6,182 bases of DNA from Muribaculaceae bacterium. GTDB lineage: Bacteria; Pseudomonadota; Alphaproteobacteria; Rs-D84. A program made the translations under genes and the position numbers. Below are positions 1-5,661 of the stretch, piece by piece. The stretch lies in contig JAMPEH010000148.1 of the NCBI GenBank assembly GCA_023665245.1, positions 1 to 6,182 on the forward strand. Reading direction: 5' to 3'. Position 1 is the first letter of the stretch. Each line of letters opens with the position of its first letter. The notes under the pieces were generated by a model. That model was not told the origin of the DNA. It saw nothing but the letters and a program-made list of their open reading frames with translations, and did no database searches.

Positions 1-62
1 TTGCAGCCAAGAAGAATGAATTAGCCCTCCATAAACTAATACATTTTTTCACCCCCGAATAA
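1..62 (+). other. Left edge: frame open from the window start to a TAA at 60-62
   Basis: One plus-strand frame is open from base 3 to a TAA at 60-62 and would encode a C-terminus ending HKLIHFFTPE. The other two plus frames are closed by TGA at 17-19 and TAG at 22-24. If this is coding, it is either the 3' end of an upstream gene or the tail of an interrupted gene reading into the element. The segment is too short to identify, and it runs through the 20-bp inverted-repeat arm at 36-55, so the frame may be accidental. Confidence 0.2.
36..55 (+). repeat. Left arm of a perfect 20-bp inverted repeat
   Basis: CTAATACATTTTTTCACCCC is the exact reverse complement of 2223-2242. The arm lies just outside the terminator that ends the winged-helix gene. 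A 20-base perfect match is far beyond chance for a 6-kb window (roughly 1 in 10^4 to 10^5). It could be a recombinase or regulator binding site, or the end of a module. The identity stops at both edges. Confidence 0.75.
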
Positions 63-106
63 CAAAAAAAGTGCGAAGAAATTTTTATCTCCGCACTTTT
101 TTTGTT
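61..106 (-). terminator. Strong, potentially bidirectional intrinsic terminator after the winged-helix gene
   Basis: A perfect 15-bp inverted repeat (61-75 and 92-106) has a GTGCG/CGCAC core and A7/T7 tracts on its outer sides, around a 16-base loop. Read on the minus strand it gives a GC-rich stem followed by seven U residues, directly at the stop codon of the winged-helix gene (TAA at 108-106). The symmetric tracts mean it should also stop transcription entering from the left on the plus strand, which would insulate the element. Confidence 0.88.
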
Positions 107-1020
107 TATCTCGTTGTAAAGTCGCCCAATAAGAGCACCTGTTCGACGGTTTCTTCGTCTATGTCGCAATCGCCGATTATAACGTTTTCGTCGAACCAAG
201 AAAAGACTGCTATCTGTTTATTACTGTCCCCATCGATGAGTTTTATTTGCGGATTATATTTTGAACCGTTTATTTCGACGATTAACGTAATGCCGAAAAT
301 ATTTAACGTTTCCGTTCGGTTCAGCGGCTCTAATGCATACTTTTTAGTCCTGTTTTGTTCATAAAATTCATACTCTTCCAAGTCATCTTTGTTGCCTTTC
401 CAATAAGCGTAGCGTAATACAAAATACTTTATATCTTCGGGTACAACGAGCGGTAGCCCATTTTCTTCCAAGTATGCTTTTCTCGCCACACGCCTTTCGA
501 ACTTCGCTTTGCACATTGGATAAATATTATGCCAATTTTGATCGTGAGTGAATCCGTGCGTTTTCCAAGCCCAATCACGAAAGCCTACATCTTGACTTAT
601 ACTGTATAGAGCTTTGAGTGTTAACCCCATACCGTAGCTTTCACACGGCGGACCTATGTATTTGTATGCATTACTTTTTTGTTTGCCGTCTTTACCGTAT
701 TTAGGGATTATTTGTATTAGTCCGTCCTTTTGTAATTGGCGTAATATGGTTTGTATCGTTCTGTCCGACACAGCCAATCTTTGAGCGAGCGCGTGGATCT
801 TGAATGTTCTGCCGTTACACTCTATTACGGTATTTATAACTATCTCTCGGCGTTCTTTGGGTGTGGGCTTGCGTATTAAATACTCTCTATCGTCGTCCAT
901 AGGATAATTTGGGTTTTTAATGTATATAAACCCGTAACCCTCACGCCGCATCTGTTGCCACGGAAATAAGAATTCATCCCATTCATCATCGTCATATAGA
1001 ATGTCATAAAGTTCGTTCAT
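106..1020 (-). CDS. Winged-helix DNA-binding protein of a mobile element, 304 aa
   Basis: The start is taken at ATG 1020-1018, giving 304 residues. The frame stays open upstream to 1173, but that extension crosses the nested inverted repeats and has no protein-like character. Residues about 53-105 form a helix-turn-helix (ALAQRLAVSDRTIQTILRQL, then KDGLIQIIP) of the winged type, followed by a basic Lys-rich wing and the segment SNAYKYIGPP. The N-terminus is acidic (DDDEWDE). The C-terminal two thirds are rich in aromatic residues and match no domain I can name with certainty. Proteins of this shape are frequent in Clostridia integrative elements, where they are annotated only as helix-turn-helix proteins. 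A role as regulator or as replication/excision accessory factor is inference. It is divergent from the sigma-like operon. A TATAAT box six bases before the ATG, with no Shine-Dalgarno, suggests a leaderless message. Confidence 0.82.
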   Translation of the reverse strand: MNELYDILYDDDEWDEFLFPWQQMRREGYGFIYIKNPNYPMDDDREYLIRKPTPKERREIVINTVIECNGRTFKIHALAQRLAVSDRTIQTILRQLQKDGLIQIIPKYGKDGKQKSNAYKYIGPPCESYGMGLTLKALYSISQDVGFRDWAWKTHGFTHDQNWHNIYPMCKAKFERRVARKAYLEENGLPLVVPEDIKYFVLRYAYWKGNKDDLEEYEFYEQNRTKKYALEPLNRTETLNIFGITLIVEINGSKYNPQIKLIDGDSNKQIAVFSWFDENVIIGDCDIDEETVEQVLLLGDFTTR

Positions 1021-1026
1021 AGGTAC

Positions 1027-1055
1027 ATTATACCGCAAAGAGCTGCAAAAAGCAA
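1027..1055 (-). promoter_or_regulatory. Promoter of the winged-helix gene; predicts a leaderless mRNA
   Basis: On the minus strand there is a perfect -10 box TATAAT (1032-1027) and a weaker -35 box TTGCTT (1055-1050), separated by 17 bases. The -10 ends six bases before the ATG, so the usual start point seven bases downstream falls on the A of the start codon. No AGGAGG-like sequence precedes the ATG. Confidence 0.6.
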
Positions 1056-1199
1056 TCCTATTCACGCCCAACCCCCGAATATATTGCCTTTCGGCTTGTG
1101 GTTGCTGGCACAGTGAAAACCCATAAGTCAACGGCAAAAAATCGGCACGGAAAAAGTAAAGTGTGTGTAACACTCACGCACCGATTTTTTGACTGTTCG

Positions 1200-1227
1200 T
1201 TGACTTATGGATTAGCTGTATTTTAAA
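1200..1227 (+). promoter_or_regulatory. Candidate promoter of the 1305-2188 operon
   Basis: TTGACT (1200-1205, five of six consensus bases) and TTTAAA (1222-1227, four of six) are 16 bases apart. Transcription would start near 1235 and give a leader of about 70 bases. The -35 hexamer lies inside the right arm of the 13-bp inverted repeat (1198-1210), so a protein recognising that repeat would compete with polymerase here. Confidence 0.45.
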
Positions 1228-1263
1228 GTGTTCTTTCTTTGGATTTTTCCTGTGCCTTGTTTG

Positions 1264-1294
1264 TTGTTGCCGAAAGGCAATAAATATTCGGAGG
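1264..1294 (+). promoter_or_regulatory. Leader hairpin with GAAA tetraloop followed by the Shine-Dalgarno
   Basis: Bases 1264-1271 pair with 1276-1283 (eight pairs, one G-U) around a GAAA tetraloop, a stable GNRA-type hairpin. GGAGG at 1290-1294 follows six bases later and lies ten bases before the ATG at 1305. The hairpin could stabilise the 5' end or influence ribosome access. In a longer transcript starting left of 1072, the same segment could instead pair with 1075-1095 and hide the GGAGG. Confidence 0.5.
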
Positions 1295-1304
1295 TAAATC
1301 CAAA

Positions 1305-1580
1305 ATGAAAGAAACAAGTGCAAAAGTAAATCAAGAGAACGAAGTAAGAAAATATTATCTTTCCGAATTCTCTTACGACGACGGAGAGTACGAGATCACG
1401 TTTAATATAATCGACATAGATTTCTACCGTCAAAATATAACCGTAGCAATATCTCGGTGCGGAAAGATAACGCAAGATACATTCCCGTTACTCCGCGACA
1501 AAGACGGTAAACTGTATTTCGAGTTTGGTATATTTTACGAAAACAAAATATCTCTCGACGACTTTCAAGAGGTGAAATAA
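1305..1580 (+). CDS. Small protein of unknown function, 91 aa
   Basis: The ATG is preceded by GGAGG ten bases upstream, so the start is well supported. The protein is acidic and soluble-looking, with alternating hydrophobic stretches (YEITFNIIDIDFY, NITVAISRC, LYFEFGIFY) that suggest a small beta-rich fold. I see no signal peptide, membrane segment or catalytic motif, and I do not recognise the family. Its TAA overlaps the ATG of the sigma-like gene by one base (TAATG), so the two are translationally coupled and probably act together. A partner or modulator of the sigma-like factor is one possibility, but that rests only on gene order. The Cys, Asp and Glu residues form no obvious metal-binding cluster. 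Confidence 0.8.
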   Translation: MKETSAKVNQENEVRKYYLSEFSYDDGEYEITFNIIDIDFYRQNITVAISRCGKITQDTFPLLRDKDGKLYFEFGIFYENKISLDDFQEVK

Positions 1581-2188
1581 TGAATATACTCGATTTCGAC
1601 GTTATGCAAGAAGAGATTTCACCCGACAACGTAATAGCCATATCTGAAATCATAGCTTTTTCTCAAACACGCTTTCTTACAGCTTATATGGGAATGCGTA
1701 TGCAAAAGATATACAGCGATTTATACGAAGATATTAAGTGCAAGAACAAAGTAAACCGTGTATTCAGCGACGGATACGATTTAGTGCAGGAATGCGCGTT
1801 ATTTCTATGCGAACATTTCGGAAAACACTTGACCGACGTTATAGCATTCAACAGTAAGGGCAAGCCGTTGACGGTGAGGAACGTTTGCTCTCAAAAGATA
1901 ATGAAACTTATAAACCGCAAATCGCGCGATTATTACCGTAACGTGGATATAGAAGCGCAGGCGGACGAGCCGTCGGTCGAAATAACTGAAGAAGAACAAC
2001 AGGACTATACCGAATATGACAAAATAGTCGAAAGCCTTAATTTAACCGACAATATGAAGACTGCGCTCGAATGCCGTATAACGGGATTGAGCTATCCAGA
2101 AATAGGACGGATACTCGGACGCGTGCAGTCTACCGTGTACGAATATTTTGTCACTATGCGACGGAGATATATAGCTATTTACGGATAA
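1580..2188 (+). CDS. Sigma-70-family-like factor of a mobile element, 202 aa
   Basis: The ATG lies in a TAATG overlap with the gene before and has AGAGGTG just upstream. Residues about 62-82 (FSDGYDLVQECALFLCEHFGK) resemble the sigma region 2.1-2.2 core-binding helix with its D-L-x-Q-E motif. Residues about 98-122 are basic, as expected next to region 2. An acidic linker (about 124-148) leads to a C-terminal helix-turn-helix at about 155-198 (LTDNMKTALECRITGLSYPEIGRILG, then STVYEYFVTMRRRY), which matches region 4. The layout and length suit small sigma factors or sigma-like regulators on Clostridia integrative elements. It may direct polymerase to element promoters; targets are not visible. 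No clear terminator separates it from tnpW and the recombinase 91 bases on, so read-through is plausible. A non-sigma phage-type regulator with region-4-like HTH remains possible. Confidence 0.78.
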   Translation: MNILDFDVMQEEISPDNVIAISEIIAFSQTRFLTAYMGMRMQKIYSDLYEDIKCKNKVNRVFSDGYDLVQECALFLCEHFGKHLTDVIAFNSKGKPLTVRNVCSQKIMKLINRKSRDYYRNVDIEAQADEPSVEITEEEQQDYTEYDKIVESLNLTDNMKTALECRITGLSYPEIGRILGRVQSTVYEYFVTMRRRYIAIYG

Positions 2189-2222
2189 AATTAAAAAATT
2201 TTTAAGAATTACCCTAAAAACA

Positions 2223-2242
2223 GGGGTGAAAAAATGTATTAG
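2223..2242 (-). repeat. Right arm of the perfect 20-bp inverted repeat
   Basis: GGGGTGAAAAAATGTATTAG is the reverse complement of 36-55. It lies 35 bases after the sigma-like gene and 37 bases before the TnpW-like start, exactly at the border between the regulator module and the recombinase genes. The octamer TGCAGCCA follows at 2247-2254 and also occurs at 2-9, but in direct rather than inverted orientation, so it is not part of the inverted repeat. Confidence 0.75.
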
Positions 2243-2260
2243 TAAGTGCAGCCATAGGTG

Positions 2261-2280
2261 TAAGTTACCTTAAAAACTTA
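2261..2280 (+). promoter_or_regulatory. Small inverted repeat at the tnpW start
   Basis: TAAGTT (2261-2266) and AACTTA (2275-2280) are inverted around eight bases, and the second arm ends on the A of the ATG. AGGT/ACCT (2256-2270) forms an alternative pairing. No Shine-Dalgarno sequence is visible between 2189 and 2279. The arrangement could mask the start codon or be a binding site, but six-base arms are short enough to be chance. Confidence 0.25.
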
Positions 2281-2489
2281 TGATACAACAAGGACAAAAT
2301 GCAATCGACGACAATGAGGAGTGCGGATTCGATGGTGAATTACCGTATTGCTTCCATCCGTCGGTTACGAGAAAGATCACGGTCAACGGAAAGACCTATA
2401 CCGTCAAGAGCTATTTCAAAGGCGGTAAGGACTTTAACAAGACCGTAAAACAGCTTGCCGTAAAGCAGGCTTACACTAACGTGGGGTAA
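2280..2489 (+). CDS. tnpW: TnpW-like small transposon protein, 69 aa
   Basis: The ATG at 2280 is the only in-frame candidate: a TAA lies at 2271-2273 and no later Met, GTG or TTG occurs in the first part. It lacks a recognisable ribosome site. The central segment KITVNGKTYTVKSYF (residues 32-46), followed by a lysine-rich tail, resembles the small TnpW-type proteins found beside TnpX-like recombinases in Clostridia elements of the Tn4451 class. The molecular role of TnpW is not established. Its stop is six bases before the recombinase start, so the two are co-transcribed and probably coupled. The assignment rests on this short motif plus position; the coding frame is more certain than the name. 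Confidence 0.68.
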   Translation: MIQQGQNAIDDNEECGFDGELPYCFHPSVTRKITVNGKTYTVKSYFKGGKDFNKTVKQLAVKQAYTNVG

Positions 2490-2495
2490 AACATT

Positions 2496-4130
2496 ATGAA
2501 ACAGGAAAAACAAATAGTCGGGTTATATATGCGCTTATCTCAAGAGGATGAACGCTCCGGCGAATCTCTGTCTATTGAAAACCAAAGACATATGTTAAGA
2601 AAATACTGTGAAGAACACGGCTTCGAGATATACGGCGAATACATAGACGACGGTGTATCCGGAACTACGTTTAACAGACCCGAAGTTCAGCGTTTGCTGG
2701 ACGACGCCAAGACGGGAGTAATAAATACTATACTCGTAAAAGACTTATCTCGTTTCGGTAGGAACTACATAGAGGTCGGACAGTATCTCGATTATGTATT
2801 TCCGGCGTTCGGGATACGGTTTATAGCCATACAGGACAATGTAGACACTGAAAACCGTGACAGCGGCGGTATGGAGATGATGCCTATTATGAACGTGTTT
2901 AACGAATGGCACGCCGCGAATACGAGTAAGAAAATTAGAGCGGTAAGGCTCGCAAACGCCAAAGAAGGTATCTATTCGGCAAAGAAAGCGACTTACGGTT
3001 ACATAAAAGGAACTGATAAAAAGCGTACTCCAATAATAGACGAAGAAACCGCGCCTGTTGTTAGACGAATATTCGAGATGTATGCGTCGGGAGTTAGTCC
3101 TAAACAGATAGCGGATATTCTAAACGCGGAGGGCGTTCCGTCGCCGGGCAAGCACGCATTTGAAAAGTACGGGCATAAAGGCAGACCTACGGAAATGCGG
3201 CTTTGGTGTGAGATTTCCATAAGAGCTATGCTTGACAACATTATTTACATAGGACATCTTCCTATGTTGCAAGAAACGTCGGTGTCTTACAAAAACCATA
3301 AGCGGTATAAAAAGGACGTAAGCGATTGGGTCATTACCTACAATAACCACGAGCCGATTATTTCTCAAGAGCTTTGGGATAAAGTCCATGAGCGTAAAAA
3401 GTCCGTAGCACAAGGACGAAAGACAAAAACGGGCTTTGTCCATCCTCTGTCGGGTTTCCTAATTTGCGCGGATTGCGGCTGCAAATTGAAAATGAGCGGA
3501 ACTTGGAATAAAAGCAAAAGCGAGTACAGATACCATTTCGACTGCGGCTACCATTTACGGTACGGCAAGACATTGTGCTCTTCTCATTTTATTCAGGCAA
3601 AAGTTTTGGAACAAATCGTACTCGGAGATATACAGGATAAGGCACGTCGAATAACGCTCGACGAACAATCGGTAAGAGAAGAATTTATACGTCACAATGC
3701 CGAGCTGACCGACAGCACGATAAAAACGGCAAGAAAGGAACTTAAAGCTAAACAGCGTCGGTTGGAAGAATTATCTCGGTTAATGCAGGTAGCTTACGAA
3801 GACCGAGTAAAGGGTAAAATGCCGGAAGACTTATGTATTAGTTTCCTTGAAAAGTATTCCGCGGAGCAAAAGGCTTTGATTGCTGAAATTACCGAGCTTG
3901 AACAAAAGATTTCACAGGTCGAAAGTACAACGCAGAATGTGGACGATTTCATACGGAATATAAAGAAATATCTCGAAGTGCCGGAACTTACGCGTGAGAT
4001 GTGTTACGAATTGATCGACCGAATAATAGTCGGAGGCTTGCCGAAGATCACGGGTAAGGAACGGACGATTGAGATAATATACAAGGTCGATATGGCGTCG
4101 ATATTCGGACATAGAGTGAATAGACCGTAA
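2496..4130 (+). CDS. Large serine recombinase, TnpX-like, 544 aa
   Basis: This enzyme cuts and rejoins DNA at att sites to integrate or excise the element. The N-terminal resolvase domain (about 5-155) has YMRLS with catalytic Ser15 and Arg13, IENQ, DDGVSGTTFNRP, VKDLSRFGRN with Arg86 and Arg89, and NEWHAANTSKKI at the end of the catalytic domain. A 'recombinase' DNA-binding domain follows (about 165-305; YGYIKG, PVVRRIFEMYASGVSPKQIADILN). Next is a zinc-ribbon type domain with Cys324, Cys327, Cys350 and Cys361, then a coiled coil (about 405-478, interrupted at 430-445). A C-terminal segment (ELIDRIIVGG, about 485-535) is typical of the Clostridia group. All key residues are present and the length is normal for this group, so it should be active. 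GGGG at 2483-2486 serves as a ribosome site about nine bases before the ATG. A terminator follows immediately. Confidence 0.96.
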   Translation: MKQEKQIVGLYMRLSQEDERSGESLSIENQRHMLRKYCEEHGFEIYGEYIDDGVSGTTFNRPEVQRLLDDAKTGVINTILVKDLSRFGRNYIEVGQYLDYVFPAFGIRFIAIQDNVDTENRDSGGMEMMPIMNVFNEWHAANTSKKIRAVRLANAKEGIYSAKKATYGYIKGTDKKRTPIIDEETAPVVRRIFEMYASGVSPKQIADILNAEGVPSPGKHAFEKYGHKGRPTEMRLWCEISIRAMLDNIIYIGHLPMLQETSVSYKNHKRYKKDVSDWVITYNNHEPIISQELWDKVHERKKSVAQGRKTKTGFVHPLSGFLICADCGCKLKMSGTWNKSKSEYRYHFDCGYHLRYGKTLCSSHFIQAKVLEQIVLGDIQDKARRITLDEQSVREEFIRHNAELTDSTIKTARKELKAKQRRLEELSRLMQVAYEDRVKGKMPEDLCISFLEKYSAEQKALIAEITELEQKISQVESTTQNVDDFIRNIKKYLEVPELTREMCYELIDRIIVGGLPKITGKERTIEIIYKVDMASIFGHRVNRP

Positions 4131-4134
4131 AAGC

Positions 4135-4180
4135 AAATAAGTGTATGGGCTTAATTCCGCTCGTACACTTATTTTTTGTG
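4135..4180 (+). terminator. Intrinsic terminator after the recombinase
   Basis: AAATAAGTGTA (4135-4145) pairs perfectly with 4164-4174 around an 18-base loop and runs into a T-rich tract (TTTTTT at 4172-4177, then TTTTTT again at 4182-4187). It begins five bases after the recombinase stop. It should keep element transcription out of the coding frame on the right. Confidence 0.85.
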
Positions 4181-4202
4181 CTTTTTTCTTTATTTCAGAG
4201 TG

Positions 4203-4225
4203 TCCATAAAATTATGTTACAACAT
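4203..4225 (+). other. Candidate right attachment junction
   Basis: TCCATAAA (4203-4210) repeats the bases at 28-35, and the interrupted host frame resumes just after it. Next to it, ATGTT-AC-AACAT (4214-4225) is a symmetric pair of half-sites around a non-palindromic AC dinucleotide, the general layout of serine-recombinase crossover sites. Which of these, if either, is the core cannot be decided from one junction. Confidence 0.3.
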
Positions 4226-5616
4226 TGACTTACGGTGAATTTGACAATATAAAGTTGCCCGTACCGGAAAAAGAACATTATATATTCGATGGTTGGCATT
4301 ATGCCGATCGAAAGATAGCGGATAAAGACGGAAATTTGATCGTTGACGACGACTTTGTAATAGACGAAATATTAATTGTGCCGAATACTTTAGATCGAAA
4401 AGAATGTATATATGCAAAATGGGTAGCGGAAGAAACTTTTACGTATAAGATATTAATAGCATATGTAACGAATGTTCAAGCCGAGTTGATCGATATTAAC
4501 GGCGAAAATCGTGACATAGATTATAACATGACCGATTTGCAAAGACAGTTTTGCCACATTATAACAAACGCATTAAAGCAGAGAATGGATTGGCTGTGCG
4601 ACGGGCTTGTGGATTTCCAGATAGATGAATATTACACTACGCAGGCTGTCACGACGGAATGTTTTGAACAACATTACAATGGGTCAAAGCATACACAATT
4701 ATTCCCGAGCCAAATACCTGAATTGAACGATATGACAGGTGAGTATGACAGCGTTGTTTCTGTGTTTGGATTCGGAGAAAATCAGCATACTTTTCAGACT
4801 TTCAGCGGGATTGGGCAGGCAAGAGAATGTTCGGTGTTTTTTGATGAATTTATAAGGTATACTATAACCGACCAATGCGAGCTTAAGGATGTTGTGGACG
4901 GTCGGGGTAAGAATAACTTGGTGTACGCATTAGAAGTGTTTGTACATGAAATAGCGCACACCATAGAGGCGAGAATAAATTCTTATGAGTTTCATGTGGC
5001 AGGCTGCGATTTTTCGTGGGACTATGATATACCGTTTTGGGATGTATTTAAGTATTATTTTACCAATAGCGTGGAAGTGGACGAAGAACTTGTGGGCATA
5101 CCGTATGAGTTTTGGCGTGGCATAATTCATAAGGTTAATTACGAAGTAAACAGCGATAAAGACGGCAATAACGGAATTGTTACTTATTCACATCAGGAGG
5201 TGCCGCGCGATTGCGACGCATTGCCGGTGGAAGCGATACCGATAGACACATACAGATTTGTGCGTTGGTCGGACGGAGTGACCACTCCCGAGCGGCATGA
5301 CAAAAATATCACGTCCGATCTTACTGTGACGGCGATATTCGAGCCTATAGAGTATACTCTTAATGTAGTGGCAGGCGAGGGCGGATATGTGCGATCGGCA
5401 GATAATAACGAATTGCAATCGGATATGTCGATAGCAGTATGCCGGGGTAGTTTTGTCCGTGTAGCGGCGGTCGCGCAGGAAGGATACAGGTTTATCGGCT
5501 GGTCGGACGGTGTTACCGATGCTAATTGGGAAAAGTTTTTCCAATTCGATGATTTGGAAAAATTCGACGAAAACGATACGTATGTGTTGACAGCGCTATT
5601 CGAGAAGATCGAATAG
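4225..5616 (+). CDS. 5'-truncated InlB-repeat protein with a HEIAH metalloprotease motif
   Basis: The frame is open from 4210 (TAA at 4207-4209). The nominal TTG at 4225 has no ribosome site and lies inside a domain, so this is a gene fragment whose natural start and any signal peptide are missing. Residues 1-67 (from 4225) are the end of a Listeria-Bacteroides/InlB B-type repeat (TYGEF, LPVPEKEHYIFDGW, ending YAKW). Residues about 70-315 are a separate domain with VFVHEIAHTIE, in which His241, Glu242 and His245 fit a HExxH zinc-protease site. The third metal ligand is unclear (His257 or Glu284-288 are candidates). Residues about 318-463 hold two divergent InlB-type repeats (YRFVRWSDGV and YRFIGWSDGV, closing with TAIFE and TALFE). 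Such repeats occur in exported, surface-linked proteins. The fragment is probably silent after insertion and preceded by a terminator. No C-terminal anchor or sorting motif is visible. Proteolytic activity is inferred from the motif only. Confidence 0.8.
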   Translation: MTYGEFDNIKLPVPEKEHYIFDGWHYADRKIADKDGNLIVDDDFVIDEILIVPNTLDRKECIYAKWVAEETFTYKILIAYVTNVQAELIDINGENRDIDYNMTDLQRQFCHIITNALKQRMDWLCDGLVDFQIDEYYTTQAVTTECFEQHYNGSKHTQLFPSQIPELNDMTGEYDSVVSVFGFGENQHTFQTFSGIGQARECSVFFDEFIRYTITDQCELKDVVDGRGKNNLVYALEVFVHEIAHTIEARINSYEFHVAGCDFSWDYDIPFWDVFKYYFTNSVEVDEELVGIPYEFWRGIIHKVNYEVNSDKDGNNGIVTYSHQEVPRDCDALPVEAIPIDTYRFVRWSDGVTTPERHDKNITSDLTVTAIFEPIEYTLNVVAGEGGYVRSADNNELQSDMSIAVCRGSFVRVAAVAQEGYRFIGWSDGVTDANWEKFFQFDDLEKFDENDTYVLTALFEKIE

Positions 5617-5661
5617 ATTTAAGCAGGTGCTATAGAAAATTAAAACAAAAGGAGAACAAAA

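Larger units (their letters stand above)
1072..1294. repeat. Nested inverted-repeat region between divergent genes
   Basis: Several inverted arms are nested around a centre near 1165-1180. They are 1075-1095 with 1269-1291 (21 bp, one 2-base bulge), GGCACAG 1107-1113 with 1250-1256, a perfect 13-bp pair CCATAAGTCAACG 1121-1133 with 1198-1210, a perfect 11-bp pair 1135-1145 with 1181-1191, and AGTGT/ACACT at 1160-1174. As single strand, DNA or RNA, this would fold into one long interrupted hairpin. The outer right arm contains the GGAGG ribosome site of the 1305 gene. Possible roles are a regulator-bound divergent operator region, an oriT or single-strand origin, a non-coding RNA, or a MITE. 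None is proved by the sequence. Confidence 0.75.
28..4210 (+). mobile_element. Putative large-serine-recombinase mobile element (Tn4451/TnpX class); ends approximate
   Basis: The span contains a winged-helix regulator, a small unknown protein, a sigma-like factor, a TnpW-like protein and a large serine recombinase. The recombinase lies at the right end, which is usual for elements that insert by serine recombination. Immediately to the right, a host-type coding frame starts abruptly inside an InlB-type repeat, which supports an insertion junction near 4200-4225. The direct repeat TCCATAAA occurs at 28-35 and 4203-4210 and is used here as provisional ends. Eight bases shared between two short regions could be chance, and joining the flanks there puts a TAA in the host frame, so the left end in particular may lie elsewhere, even outside the window. 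No relaxase, resistance or other cargo gene is seen inside. Confidence 0.45.

Noticed and set aside
51..1081. 11-bp direct repeat ACCCCCGAATA at 51-61 and 1071-1081 flanking the winged-helix gene
   Set aside because: Several 11-base matches are expected by chance in a window of this size, so it cannot be used as evidence of a cassette.
1021..1173. N-terminal extension of the winged-helix gene to an ATG at 1173
   Set aside because: The extra 51 residues are translated from the nested inverted repeats and the promoter itself, with no supporting ribosome site. The TATAAT next to the ATG at 1020 argues for the shorter form.
1135..1191. Intrinsic terminator in the divergent region
   Set aside because: The 11-bp stem has a T run inside its own arm, but the loop is 35 bases and the stem is mostly A-T, so it was treated as part of the nested repeat region.
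2189..2235. Terminator after the sigma-like gene
   Set aside because: There is only an AT-rich stretch and a weak CCCT/AGGG pair without a following T tract, so transcription probably continues into tnpW.
2999..3573. Minus-strand open frames inside the recombinase gene
   Set aside because: They are opposite a clear, full-length recombinase frame and have no motifs or ribosome sites.
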